The notes under the pieces are model-generated. The model was not told where the DNA came from. It was given only the letters and a program-made list of their open reading frames with translations, and did no database searches. This document shows positions 8,141-17,900 of a stretch of DNA of 26,167 nucleotides, piece after piece. Within the stretch, counting starts at the first letter, position 1, and each line of letters starts with the position of its first letter. The position numbers and the translations under genes were made by a program. Source of the stretch: Desulfovibrio sp. UBA2564 (GTDB lineage Bacteria > Desulfobacterota > Desulfovibrionia > Desulfovibrionales > Desulfovibrionaceae); assembly GCA_002340305.1 (NCBI GenBank), contig DDLU01000124.1:1-26167 (forward strand), read 5' to 3'.

Positions 8141-9754
8141 ATGTCTGACTATGTGTTTCCCCAGTTTGATTCAGATGTTCGGATTGATTCTATTGGTGAG
8201 ATGTTTAAAGCCAAGGACCATACTCGGTGGGGCGTAAATTTACAGCTTTATCGTCCACAGAAGAAGTCATCTTTGACAATTTCCAATGCTCCTATTTTAG
8301 CCAGAAAGAGATATCTCAACCCAACAATCAATCACGATCTTAAAGGCTGGGGAGAAAGTTTCTACATTTCAAGCATGAAAGAATGGCAGGCTGCGCGAAT
8401 AGGAGATTGCCCGATTAAAAGCCTTGAGAAGGATAAACGACAGTTTTGCTTTGTCGCACCAATGAGAGGCGGGAAGACGGCTTATTTACCTCAGTTTGAG
8501 TTTGGTCGGTCTTTATTTTTTCATGATGGTTATCTGTCTAGGACAGCCCTTATGCCAGAGTGTCTGGATCTGGATTTTAATGTCAGCACTGATTGGAGTA
8601 ACAATAGAGCGTATATAGAAATTATGCCTATATCCGGATATCCTTTAGGGAGCTTCAATGACTTGGATCGCCGAAATTATTTAAGTTGGATTTTGTTGGA
8701 TGAGCAAGCCCGGAAATCGTATGAGAGCATCGGTCTGCATCAGAAAAAATATGGTTATCAATCAGGCAATTACCGAATGTGGGATTTCAGTTTTGATCCT
8801 CCTGAATTGCCTGGTGCTTATTTTAGTGTACGTGGGTGGTTCGATCAGGAGACCAAATCAATTTTTGTATATGAAATTGACAAAATTAAACGCATAAAGG
8901 CTGATATACCTGATGAAATTGACATGTTCCATCCTGAATTTACTACTCCCAGTCAGGAGCGCAATGAGAAAGGGATGCCAGTAGCCCCTAGCGGAGATAT
9001 CGCAGGTGCTCGCATACATGATGATGAAGATGCTAATGCTGATGGTAGTCGCATAATTCTTCCTAGCGATAAAGTCGAATCTGAATTCAGCAAGGCCTTT
9101 ATTACAAATAGAATATCCAAAAAGAAACGAAAAGTAAGTTCGGCTATCCCCGATGAAGGTGAAAGCGAAAGGCATATTCTTGATGTCAGTGCAGAGGAAG
9201 CGATAGCCGGCCAAGGGTATGCCGGGGCTGACAGGAGTATAACTAATGATGTTACAGAGAAAGCGCATTTGTACGAAAGCAAATTTGACTGCTTTCTGGA
9301 TATGGTCAATGTCATGACAAGCTATGATGGATGCGTAAGACATTCAAAGAAAATTTATGAACTACCGCCTGTTGCTCGTTGTACAAAGCACCGTCTTTCA
9401 ACGGATGGTAATCCAAGATGCATGGCTGTCATCGTATTAGAAGTTCAGGGGAAACATGTTATTTTGCTTGAGGTGGATACTTCAGATGCGGAAAAAGCTC
9501 TGTCTACTAAAGTCTTGTTGCCTCGTAACTATTCAGAATGGGAGAATGATCTGAATAAGGTTATGTATGGTCTAGTCCGTAAGTCTCTTAACTGGCCATC
9601 AAAGGTTTTGGATCAAATTTGTGGGGAAGGTGGGCATATCTGGATTCGTCATCCTAAATGTGCTGGGGGGCATATTGGACTGCTTCTTCCTGATACTACT
9701 GAGGGATGGGCCGGTCGGTTTTATGGGCGGGTTAAGGAGATGGTGGGAAGCTAA
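8141..9754 (+). CDS. tnsE: TnsE target selector for replicating/conjugal DNA (element 1)
   Basis: TnsE directs Tn7 into lagging-strand DNA, mostly on conjugal plasmids, through the beta clamp and 3'-recessed ends. The product is 537 residues (538 in Tn7). Recognisable TnsE blocks are AYLPQFEFGRSLFF (114-127), SFDPPELPGAYFSVRGW (217-233), ILLEVDTSDAEKALSTKVL (441-459), KSLNWPSKVLDQI (481-493) and EGWAGRF (521-527). A low-complexity acidic then basic linker (about 290-335) separates the N-terminal and C-terminal halves, as in Tn7. The ATG at 8141 follows the tnsD stop by 5 bases, with GTGAGGT at 8127-8133 as ribosome site. Because tnsD is broken, TnsE may be the only intact target selector of this element. 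Confidence 0.93.
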   Translation: MSDYVFPQFDSDVRIDSIGEMFKAKDHTRWGVNLQLYRPQKKSSLTISNAPILARKRYLNPTINHDLKGWGESFYISSMKEWQAARIGDCPIKSLEKDKRQFCFVAPMRGGKTAYLPQFEFGRSLFFHDGYLSRTALMPECLDLDFNVSTDWSNNRAYIEIMPISGYPLGSFNDLDRRNYLSWILLDEQARKSYESIGLHQKKYGYQSGNYRMWDFSFDPPELPGAYFSVRGWFDQETKSIFVYEIDKIKRIKADIPDEIDMFHPEFTTPSQERNEKGMPVAPSGDIAGARIHDDEDANADGSRIILPSDKVESEFSKAFITNRISKKKRKVSSAIPDEGESERHILDVSAEEAIAGQGYAGADRSITNDVTEKAHLYESKFDCFLDMVNVMTSYDGCVRHSKKIYELPPVARCTKHRLSTDGNPRCMAVIVLEVQGKHVILLEVDTSDAEKALSTKVLLPRNYSEWENDLNKVMYGLVRKSLNWPSKVLDQICGEGGHIWIRHPKCAGGHIGLLLPDTTEGWAGRFYGRVKEMVGS

Positions 9755-9875
9755 TTTTTAACAGTTCCTACTCTCTGACAATCTTTTCCATTTTTAGTGT
9801 GCAGTCCTTCATACTTGATCTGGCAGGTTGTCTTTTTGATGGGACCGAAATTGTCAGGATAGTTTAAAATGTATG
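9755..9875. other. Convergent gap between tnsE and the cargo operon
   Basis: This 121-base gap separates two genes that meet end to end. I see no strong terminator hairpin. It contains CTGACAAT at 9775-9782 and its inverse ATTGTCAG at 9850-9857, 67 bases apart. The 10-mer AAATTGTCAG at 9848-9857 recurs at 19318-19327, on the other side of the cargo operon. The gap marks the boundary between the tns genes and the exchangeable cargo. Confidence 0.5.
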
Positions 9876-10682
9876 TTAGAGGCTACAAATTAAACAACCC
9901 TCCGGTTCGTCATCAAAATTAGCACCGCCAAGGACCTCTATTAGTGGCCTATTGGGTCGGTTTAAACTCTTTTTTAATTTTGATCGTTCCCAATTTTCTT
10001 CAATTTGTTTCATGCGTTCTGGTTTCTGAAGTTCTATCAGGGGCTCATGTTTGTTCCAGTAAAATGGATTTCCATTTTTCTGATTAACATATTCATATTC
10101 TAAAGCTTTCTGAAAGAGATCTGGGTGAACTTGTTTTAGTCTAACCCATTCGATTTTTTGTTGATAGAAACAGAAAAAGCAACCAGATCTTGTCCGTCCC
10201 CAGTCCATATATGGGGGGAGGCCGAGTCCAGATTCCTCGAGGATTAACATAATGTCTGATTTGCAGAGTCCATCCTCTTTAAAGGGGTGGACGGCAGTAA
10301 TATTTGGTTTGGGGCTCAAGTATCCATCACGTTTTTCATCAGCCCTTAGGCCTACGTAGTTGATTACAATATCATTACCAACGTAGTCCTCAAATGGCTT
10401 GATTTTGAGCATCTTTGTGCACCATCGTCTATGGTTGGATGGGATCATGCCACCATAGACAGCCAGCCACTTATCAAAGCTGTGTTCAGGCGTTGTGTAG
10501 GTTATTTTTTTCCCGAGAATGGCTTCAAGACGGTAGAGATACTCATATGTTTCTGGAAGCTCTTTGTCTGTATCGTGGAAAATATATTCCATCTCGGGGA
10601 CTTGATCACGCATATATACAGCTAGTGCCGCACTATCCTTGCCTCCAGACAAGCTTAGTATGTGTCTTATTGATTTATTCAT
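9876..10682 (-). CDS. PAPS-reductase/DndC-like ATP pyrophosphatase (SspD-like)
   Basis: The family activates a substrate with ATP through a PP-loop and is used for sulfate reduction or DNA sulfur transfer (DndC, SspD). In the 268-residue protein the PP-loop SGGKDSAAL is at residues 12-20. Six cysteines are placed as C88 (WCTKM), C140, a C168-x2-C171 pair (SGCFFCF) and a C263-x2-C266 pair at the C-terminus. This could bind an iron-sulfur cluster as DndC does, but that is inference. It is the last gene of the cargo operon, and its ATG overlaps the upstream gene's end by 8 bases. With the DUF4007 and ATPase genes it fits an SspBCD-like DNA phosphorothioation module. A metabolic PAPS reductase is unlikely given the neighbours. 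Confidence 0.85.
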   Translation of the reverse strand: MNKSIRHILSLSGGKDSAALAVYMRDQVPEMEYIFHDTDKELPETYEYLYRLEAILGKKITYTTPEHSFDKWLAVYGGMIPSNHRRWCTKMLKIKPFEDYVGNDIVINYVGLRADEKRDGYLSPKPNITAVHPFKEDGLCKSDIMLILEESGLGLPPYMDWGRTRSGCFFCFYQQKIEWVRLKQVHPDLFQKALEYEYVNQKNGNPFYWNKHEPLIELQKPERMKQIEENWERSKLKKSLNRPNRPLIEVLGGANFDDEPEGCLICSL

Positions 10683-12558
10683 TAGGTTTTAAGTGAATGT
10701 AAAAAATTGAGTTGCTTTCTTTGGAATGAATTGGGTCTTCTGTCGTGACCCTAACTGCACATTCAGGGATGTCCTTACTCCCCTCTTTGAGTTCAATATT
10801 GAGGAGTTTGGTTGGCATTTCTTTAAGTTTAGCTAAGGTCTTTTTAGCAATTCCGCTTGCTTTTTTCGCTCGTGTTTTGTTTTTGTCAGGAGTTTCGTCT
10901 GGTAAGTCTTGAAATTCCTGAAGTAATGAGTTGGCTTTATCAGTTAAGATTTTAACTATCTTATCAACTGCTTCGACACTGCACATAATTTTTTGGATGT
11001 TTTTTCCTTTATCTGACTTTGACCAGACAAAGCAAATTAACTCCTCATCAATTTCAATGTTGTCTATTTCCAAGGAGGTAATTTTATTCAGCGTCTTGAT
11101 TTGAATTGTCATACTCTGTGATATTGGTGGGGATACTAATCCTCCATCTCGAAACAAGTGGTCAGCACATAATTTTTTGAAATAATGTGCTGGTTTGTTT
11201 TTTAATCTAAAAGTCCTCCGGGCACTCTTGCATCTTGCCCAGTAAATAAAATCTCCATATGGGATAGAGAATATTTGGTTTGGTTTGAATTGCACATGGA
11301 ACTGTGAGTCTCCTGTTTCGAAATAGCTATACGGTGTACTAAGAGGTTCTCCTTTGTATTCCATCATTTTTCCTGGAATGAGTAATATGGGTAGTTCTGC
11401 CTTTATCCTTCGGCGATTAATTTTAGAGTACGCTAAGTCACATTCTGCATTACAAATAATAAACAGTTGATTGTCACTTACAAAAATATCACCAAGAGAA
11501 AGTTGGTACTTATCTGGATCGGCGGAATCAGGGTCAAATTTATCCACATTGAAATAGGTGTGGCCCTTCATTAGCCCTTTAAATGTTGTCGAAGGTTCAG
11601 TGTAATAAGGCAATCCTACAGGATAAGTATGTGCGTCAATTTCCTTTTTGGCTAATGCTATGTCTTGGTCTTCGCGAATAAGACTTTCGTATAGATCAAT
11701 GAAGAGTGTTAGGAGATAGTCTCCCAATGGTTGACCATCTCTTTGTAGGTAGAATTGTTGTAAGTTAACATAATCTTCAAAACTTAAAGAACGTAATTTT
11801 TCAGATAACTGTGATGAGTTGTCTAAAAATGCGGATGTTAGTTTGTCAACATAGTTTTGAAGTTCTCCCCTTTCTTTTAACATTGAGCTCCAAGAATTTA
11901 AATGGGCTCTTAGAATACTTTCTTTTTTAAGATCATCTTTTTTTCTTACGTAGAAATTACCACCAATAAGATTTGTTTTTTTTATAAATTCTTGTGCCTT
12001 ATCCTCAATTCGAGGGTCTGTGGACATAAGAACGATAATTGGAAATTTTTTTTCTGATGAATCGCTGTCTTTAAAGCGTTTCATTAGGCTTGTTGCTATT
12101 TCGATTGAACGGCTAGGGTCTTCTCCCACAAGTAAGTAGTCTAAAAATATAAAATCTGGGTCGGCTATGTCTTCTTCATCGCACTGAGATCCAAGCTGAT
12201 CAACATTGCAACCCATTTTTTCAAGATTGCTCTTAAGCTTAGTCACTTCATCATATATCTCTAATACTGGAAAAATTTTTGTTACGATAGTTCTGGACCG
12301 TCGAGAGATTGTGCCAACATTTTCCCATAGTTCTTTGAGTTTTGTTTCTGTAAGGTCTTCAGGAGTCTCTAGTTCTCCCAGTACTTCTTCCAGAGCTTCT
12401 TTTGTTTCGGGGTTTTCTTCGAGGGTTGTCCAAAATTCTTCAGTGTGGTTTTGCGCTTCTCTGAAATCTGGAGTATCAAAGCCATCGTCAATGATAACAA
12501 CCTTAGAAGTATATGTTGATTGTGAAATTTTTGCGTTATCTTGAGACATATTAGTCAT
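10675..12558 (-). CDS. Receiver-domain protein with C-terminal unknown domain
   Basis: This 627-residue protein starts with a CheY-like receiver fold. The acidic pair D24-D25 is in VVIIDDG, the likely phosphoacceptor is D140 in FIFLDYLL, S179/T180 is in IIVLMSTDP, and K206/K207 is in FYVRKKDD. The acidic pair and the phosphoacceptor lie about 115 residues apart instead of about 40, because a charged, probably helical insertion (about 31-110) interrupts the domain. The rest (about 220-627) is not recognised. It includes LSLGDIFVSDNQLFIICNAE followed by CDLAY near 360-385 and a lysine-rich region near 560-590. It starts 4 bases after the kinase gene, with CGGAG as ribosome site, so the two are probably a signalling pair. 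No DNA-binding output domain is obvious. Confidence 0.75.
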   Translation of the reverse strand: MTNMSQDNAKISQSTYTSKVVIIDDGFDTPDFREAQNHTEEFWTTLEENPETKEALEEVLGELETPEDLTETKLKELWENVGTISRRSRTIVTKIFPVLEIYDEVTKLKSNLEKMGCNVDQLGSQCDEEDIADPDFIFLDYLLVGEDPSRSIEIATSLMKRFKDSDSSEKKFPIIVLMSTDPRIEDKAQEFIKKTNLIGGNFYVRKKDDLKKESILRAHLNSWSSMLKERGELQNYVDKLTSAFLDNSSQLSEKLRSLSFEDYVNLQQFYLQRDGQPLGDYLLTLFIDLYESLIREDQDIALAKKEIDAHTYPVGLPYYTEPSTTFKGLMKGHTYFNVDKFDPDSADPDKYQLSLGDIFVSDNQLFIICNAECDLAYSKINRRRIKAELPILLIPGKMMEYKGEPLSTPYSYFETGDSQFHVQFKPNQIFSIPYGDFIYWARCKSARRTFRLKNKPAHYFKKLCADHLFRDGGLVSPPISQSMTIQIKTLNKITSLEIDNIEIDEELICFVWSKSDKGKNIQKIMCSVEAVDKIVKILTDKANSLLQEFQDLPDETPDKNKTRAKKASGIAKKTLAKLKEMPTKLLNIELKEGSKDIPECAVRVTTEDPIHSKESNSIFYIHLKPNE

Positions 12559-12562
12559 GATG

Positions 12563-14887
12563 TTACTCCGAAAGGCTTAAGCAGAAAGTATTCAGATTGC
12601 CAGTTTTATTACCTAGCTTCTCTAGTAGTTCAATGTTCATCTTGTGGTATTGCGCTAGCTCTTTAGAGATATATAAGCCAAGCCCTTTACCTTCCATCGG
12701 GGGTTTGGTTGTGACGAACGCTTCAAAGATCTCTTCTTTGCGTTCAGGTTCCACACCTGGCCCATTGTCAGTGAACAAAACTTTCTGAGAACCTGCGTCA
12801 ACAATGACATTAATCTCAGGTGCAAAATCATCATCAAGTTTTGATTTCATTTTAAGCCAATAAACTGAATTGCTTATTAGGTTTTCAAAAATCTGAATAA
12901 ACATGCCTTTGACGGCCTTGATCTTATACTTCTTGTTGTCATTGTTTACTGTTTCGATTGACCAGGTAATGTCATGGCGGTCGAATTGACCTTCATGCGC
13001 TTCAAGAATGTTAATAATGAGCTTTTCAAGATCTATGCTTTCTTTTCTGTTGCGAGCAGCAGGGCTTAGTGGGTCGAGTGATTGCAAGCGTTTCTTTAGA
13101 GTTTTTAATTGATGTTCAAGAGTGAACAGCAGGTCCTCGGTCTTTTCAACTTCATCAGTATTATTAATACCGCGAACAGTATCCAAAGTATTGCCTGTTG
13201 CTCGATTTAACTCATGGGCAAGGACATCGACCATCATACCAAGGCCAGCCAAATAAAGAACCTTTTCGTACCCTTCTTCAACTGCGTCAACTTGTGCTTT
13301 AGCCTCAGTAATGGCTGATTCGAGTAAGTCAACTTCTTGTTTAATTGTTTTTACATATGTGGTCTTTTTGATTTTTGGAAATTCGCCTAGGAGTGACTTA
13401 AGATTGTCGTCGATAATCTCTTTGTGACTTTCCAGTCTCTTCTGGATAACTGCAAAGGTCTCAGGGCGGGCAGTCTTTTTTTCTTCTTCAACCTTATTGA
13501 GAAAGTTAAGCATCTCAGTTTGTAATAAGAATTTTAGGAGTGAGCGTAGAGCTTCAAATTCCATGCAGTCTCTTATGCCTTCACGGTTTGCTTGGTCAAC
13601 GAGGCGAGGGTTCTTCTTTTTGCTTATTTCAAGTTTACCCACAAGTTGTTTGCGGTTCATTTTGAAGCCGCCTGATGCGATTGCTTTTTTGTCCTGCCCT
13701 AGCCAGTCATCATCAGGTCCACCATATGGGTTAACTCTGTATCCATCACGGTAGACCATTACTCCACCAGTCCATTCAGCCAGCAAGTTTCTGAGGTCTG
13801 TTTTGCTATAGTTTTCCAGTTCTTTCAGCAATGGTCTGTTAAACCAATACACTTCAACAGAAAAAGGACCTAAGGATTGCAGAGGAGCTTCGTTGATAGC
13901 TTTATTATCGGTAACTGAGAGGAGGCTCAGATATGTATGTTGAAACGTTTTTTTTCGACCATGTAATATGTAATCAATATTTCCTCTCAAGATGGGATAA
14001 CCTTCTTTATCTTTAGTAAATTCTGCTTTGATTTTAGCATGAGCCTCTTTGAGCAGAAATGATTTGAAGGTAGGGATCGTAACCCGATCTTGATTGAAAT
14101 ATAGTTTGATTGGGTAATTGCGTTTTGCATAAAACGGATCTGTTAGTTTGCTGAATTCTGTCCTAGCAATTTCAGTTAACCTATCTTGGGTCCATGGGGC
14201 TGATAGAGCCCCTATTCTAATGGTGGTTCCTTGGGTCTTATCGTTCCTTTTTATCTTGCCCTTTAAAGGCTTGATGTTGATTTCGCTAAGTTCTTCGTCG
14301 GAGTCGTGAGAAAAAACTCTCCAATCGATGTTAAGCCGATTCCACTTTGTCTCACTCTCAGTGGTTGTTGAAATTTTAAGCAGGTTGCCTAGACGCATTA
14401 CAGCGAGACGTCCTATACCTTTTTCTCCCAATATTATTTCGTTGTTCGTGATATTTTTTTGGGCGAGTCGAGATCTTGTTCCAATTGTAAGATATATTTC
14501 ATCAAGATCTTTTAGGGTCATGCCGTGCCCTGTATCCTTGATTTTAATCTGATTGATCCAGTCCAAAACGTTTAGTAGTTCAACAGCGTCCTCGGCTTGC
14601 TGTACTTGTTTAATTAGTCTTTTGGAATTTTTTTGAAAAGAATCAATGAGGCTGGCAATTTTCTCTTTGTATTGCTCTAAGCGTAATTCACAAGAGTCAT
14701 CCTTCTCAATTTTTTCTCTAATTTTGAGGTATTCAGAATGATCAATGCGTATCAAAACACGGATTTCAATTTGTTCTGACTTTGCATCGATAGCGTTCTT
14801 GATGAGTTCATAAAATGCAATCCCATCAGAGCTGATCAACTCTGCTCCAAGGTGGAAGATAGTTCGCGCAAGTATTTTGAAGCCCAT
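12563..14887 (-). CDS. Double-GHKL protein: HSP90-like ATPase fused to histidine kinase
   Basis: This 774-residue soluble protein has two ATP-binding Bergerat folds. The first (about 1-230) has the N-box ELIKNAIDA (27-35), DTGHGM (118-123) and GEKGIGR (154-160), as in HSP90- and MutL-like ATPases. The second is a histidine-kinase core: H558 in LAHELNRATGN, N-box ENLISNSVYW (668-677), DNGPG (707-711) and GKGLGLYIS (733-741). A charged coiled-coil-like linker (about 460-545) lies between them. I see no transmembrane segment or PAS domain, so the input is cytoplasmic. The ATG at 14887 has GGAGG upstream and lies 18 bases after the ATPase stop. The receiver protein encoded next is the likely partner. 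Which ligand or damage it senses is unknown. Confidence 0.82.
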   Translation of the reverse strand: MGFKILARTIFHLGAELISSDGIAFYELIKNAIDAKSEQIEIRVLIRIDHSEYLKIREKIEKDDSCELRLEQYKEKIASLIDSFQKNSKRLIKQVQQAEDAVELLNVLDWINQIKIKDTGHGMTLKDLDEIYLTIGTRSRLAQKNITNNEIILGEKGIGRLAVMRLGNLLKISTTTESETKWNRLNIDWRVFSHDSDEELSEINIKPLKGKIKRNDKTQGTTIRIGALSAPWTQDRLTEIARTEFSKLTDPFYAKRNYPIKLYFNQDRVTIPTFKSFLLKEAHAKIKAEFTKDKEGYPILRGNIDYILHGRKKTFQHTYLSLLSVTDNKAINEAPLQSLGPFSVEVYWFNRPLLKELENYSKTDLRNLLAEWTGGVMVYRDGYRVNPYGGPDDDWLGQDKKAIASGGFKMNRKQLVGKLEISKKKNPRLVDQANREGIRDCMEFEALRSLLKFLLQTEMLNFLNKVEEEKKTARPETFAVIQKRLESHKEIIDDNLKSLLGEFPKIKKTTYVKTIKQEVDLLESAITEAKAQVDAVEEGYEKVLYLAGLGMMVDVLAHELNRATGNTLDTVRGINNTDEVEKTEDLLFTLEHQLKTLKKRLQSLDPLSPAARNRKESIDLEKLIINILEAHEGQFDRHDITWSIETVNNDNKKYKIKAVKGMFIQIFENLISNSVYWLKMKSKLDDDFAPEINVIVDAGSQKVLFTDNGPGVEPERKEEIFEAFVTTKPPMEGKGLGLYISKELAQYHKMNIELLEKLGNKTGNLNTFCLSLSE

Positions 14888-14905
14888 AGTCTTTTTGCCT
14901 CCAGA

Positions 14906-17900
14906 CTAATTGTCCTTATTTTCGATCAGTTTCCAAGCAAAACGAGAAGTTGCTGCAAGGGCAATTCTTTCGTCTGTTCCTAGGAGTTGGCGCATTTTTT
15001 CACTCAGTTGGTCTGCAAGCATTTCTTCTTCAGGACTCAGGTGCAGTACGTAACTCCCTTCTGCACCGTCATGTCTTGTAATTAACAGTCTCATTCCCGA
15101 AGTCTCTTCCGGTTTTTTCTGCGTGTCAAAGTTTGCTGCCTCAATCCGTATAAACTGTTCAAAATAAGTATATATTTTCTTATAAAAGAAATCGCTGTCC
15201 CGATCAACCCATTTTGATGGTGGCTTGGAGCAAACATAGCTTCCAATGGATTCAAGCCATCTTTGATCATTGAGATTGTTATCAGCAAGGGTCTGACAAA
15301 AGCCTTTCATCTTAGCGTCTGCAACTACCAGTAAGAGGTTGCCTGCACGTTTCTCAATGTGTTCCCTAAACGCAACTTCTGATTTGTTCACATTAATAGC
15401 TTCTTCCATAGTTTTCCGAATATAGTCTAACAATGAAGGATAAGACGTTTGCAACTCATTAATCGCAGATTTAAGTGTTTCCGTATACAGAGATAAGGCT
15501 GTTGATTCCGGTTCTTGATTATCTAGGAAGCTTGTTGTTCCACATGCGATCGGCAGCTCATGAAATATAAGCTTTGCTGGGTCGGTTGCAGAGCGTAATG
15601 CAGACTTAACTTTTTGTGCTTTTGCACTGACTGACTTTGTCTTAACTGTATACGGTGTAAGGTTGGCAGCAAATGAACAAAGAGGGGTGACTACATCTAG
15701 GAGAGCTGCATTTTTATTGTCTGCGACATTAAGATTCAGTATTGCAGCTATTTCCGTGAAAACAGTTGCCTTAACTCCGTCAATGGCAAGATATTGGATT
15801 TCAAAGTTTGAAGGGCGTTTAATAATTCTTTGAAAATCTAACCCATCAATTTGGGGTAGAAAGGTTCCGTTTTCATATATGGCAAGAGTGTGTCCATGGA
15901 TTTTGAGAAACACAGCGAGAAGGATTGGCAAGACTCCTTCTCGAACTCCATATGGATGTTTTGAAAGTTCTTCCCAAATGTTTTGGACTGTATGCCTTGA
16001 GCCTTGTTTTTGTTTCAGAATGGCACTCATCTTTGCAAAAAGAGGGTTCATTCTATTAGTGTCATCGTCAGGCAATGAAAATCCCTGTCGCTGGCTATTG
16101 TTATGCAAGCCACTGGCGTAGAGCATCGACAAGTAAATGCACATTTCAGGCGGCTTTTTATTCTCCGGCAAACCAAGATATTTTTTGTTTTCATGCAAAA
16201 GGATGCTTGAAATCAGCTTGTTTCGGGCAAGTGCCGCTGCGGTAGATATTTTTCTTCTGTTGACTAACTCGTTACGAATTATGGGAGCGAAAGAATAATG
16301 CTCATCACAAATCTCGGAAAGACGGGTGAGCAATGCTCTACCTGTTTCAAGAGTCTCTGGTACTCCTTTGTAAAACCATTTAATTCCAGAATCTGGAGTT
16401 GAATTTTTTAATGTAAGTGTGTCCTCAATGCGATTTTCCAGGAGTCTTTTTGAGAGAGCTATCTGTCTCGAAACTTCTTCTGCAGCAAAGGAGTCATTAT
16501 TTAATTCTGGAGTATTGTTGGAAACCCATTCCCAGCGTCCTACTTCGAGAAGCAAATTCCTAAATCCATGTAAAGGTTTTGGGAGGGCTACTAATATCCC
16601 TGGAGAATTAAGGATAGAACCTTTTTTTATTTGTTCGATAATTGCGTCGTATTCTTCAGAGTTTTCACATAGAGGGATAATTATTTCGCCATCAGAGTGG
16701 CGTAGTTCTGGCCGGTATGATTTGACTTTTTCATAGGTTATGTATTTTACGGTAAAATGACGAAGAGTTCCTGTTTCAATGAAGTGTCGTCTCGCTACAA
16801 GTGGACGTGTAGAAACATAATTGATTAGGGTGGGGGCAATTGCACTTGATATGGCATAGTCATCAATTGCTTTCTGATATGCTGTGTCTAAATTTAGACT
16901 AGTATGAGGCCAGAGGCAAAGCCCTTTTGATATGCCTCGATGATAAATGGCATGCCTCTGAGAGAGGCGTGCTACTGCTTCTTTGATTTCCTTTGAAGAT
17001 ATTTCCTTACCACAAAGCGACTTAATAATTACTTCTTCAGTTGCGACTAGGTCGTTGCTGTCTAAAAGGTTTAACAGCCCAATTGTTTTTAGTATTTTGA
17101 TTTCAGTTTCATTATTTGATGCTAAACTATCAACAGCGGCTGAGATGAATCGCCATTTGCTTCTATAGCCATTTTGATTAATTACATGACTCAATGAAGA
17201 GTATGCATAGTCATATACATCATATATGCGAAGAAGGTTGTCTTCTTCAACTTCATTGTCTGCAAAGCTTTGCAGGCCGTGCTTTTCATTTGAAAATAAG
17301 AAACTGTAAAGTGATCGTTCATTTTGTCCGTATTTATTAAACAGGGCCAAGAGTGGAGGAATACTCAGCGGATGAAGGGGATAAATTCTTTCTCCTAGCT
17401 CAGTCTTCTCGTATGTTGCGGCTCTGCCTAACCACCCAATTTGAATTGCTTCACTAATATTTATTTTAGCATTTTTTTTCAGTTTTCGGGGTAGTTTGCT
17501 TTGGTCAATTCCTAAAGCAGCGGAGAGCAGTTCTAAAGCTTGCTCAATATTATTGTGAAAAACAATTTCTTCAAATCTTCCAGAGACCTTGTTCCACTCA
17601 CGTTGTAAAGGGATTGATAAGTTCTCAGCATATGCACTGAATCCCTGATGGAGAAGGTTTATGACAAATAATGGTGTGTCATGGCTTCGAGAGGCTCGTT
17701 CTCCCAGTTCCTGAAAAAAATAGAGATCTTCTTCGGATGGGTTTAAAGCTGCATACTCTAGAAATTTGCCCATCTCATCAATAATCAAAAGCATTCCGTC
17801 TGCTTTTTTAGATCTCTTAACATACTGTGATGCCCGATCAATGAAATCTAATGCCGCAGAGTTTGAAATATCCTTTTTAGATTTTAATTCTTTTTTTAGT

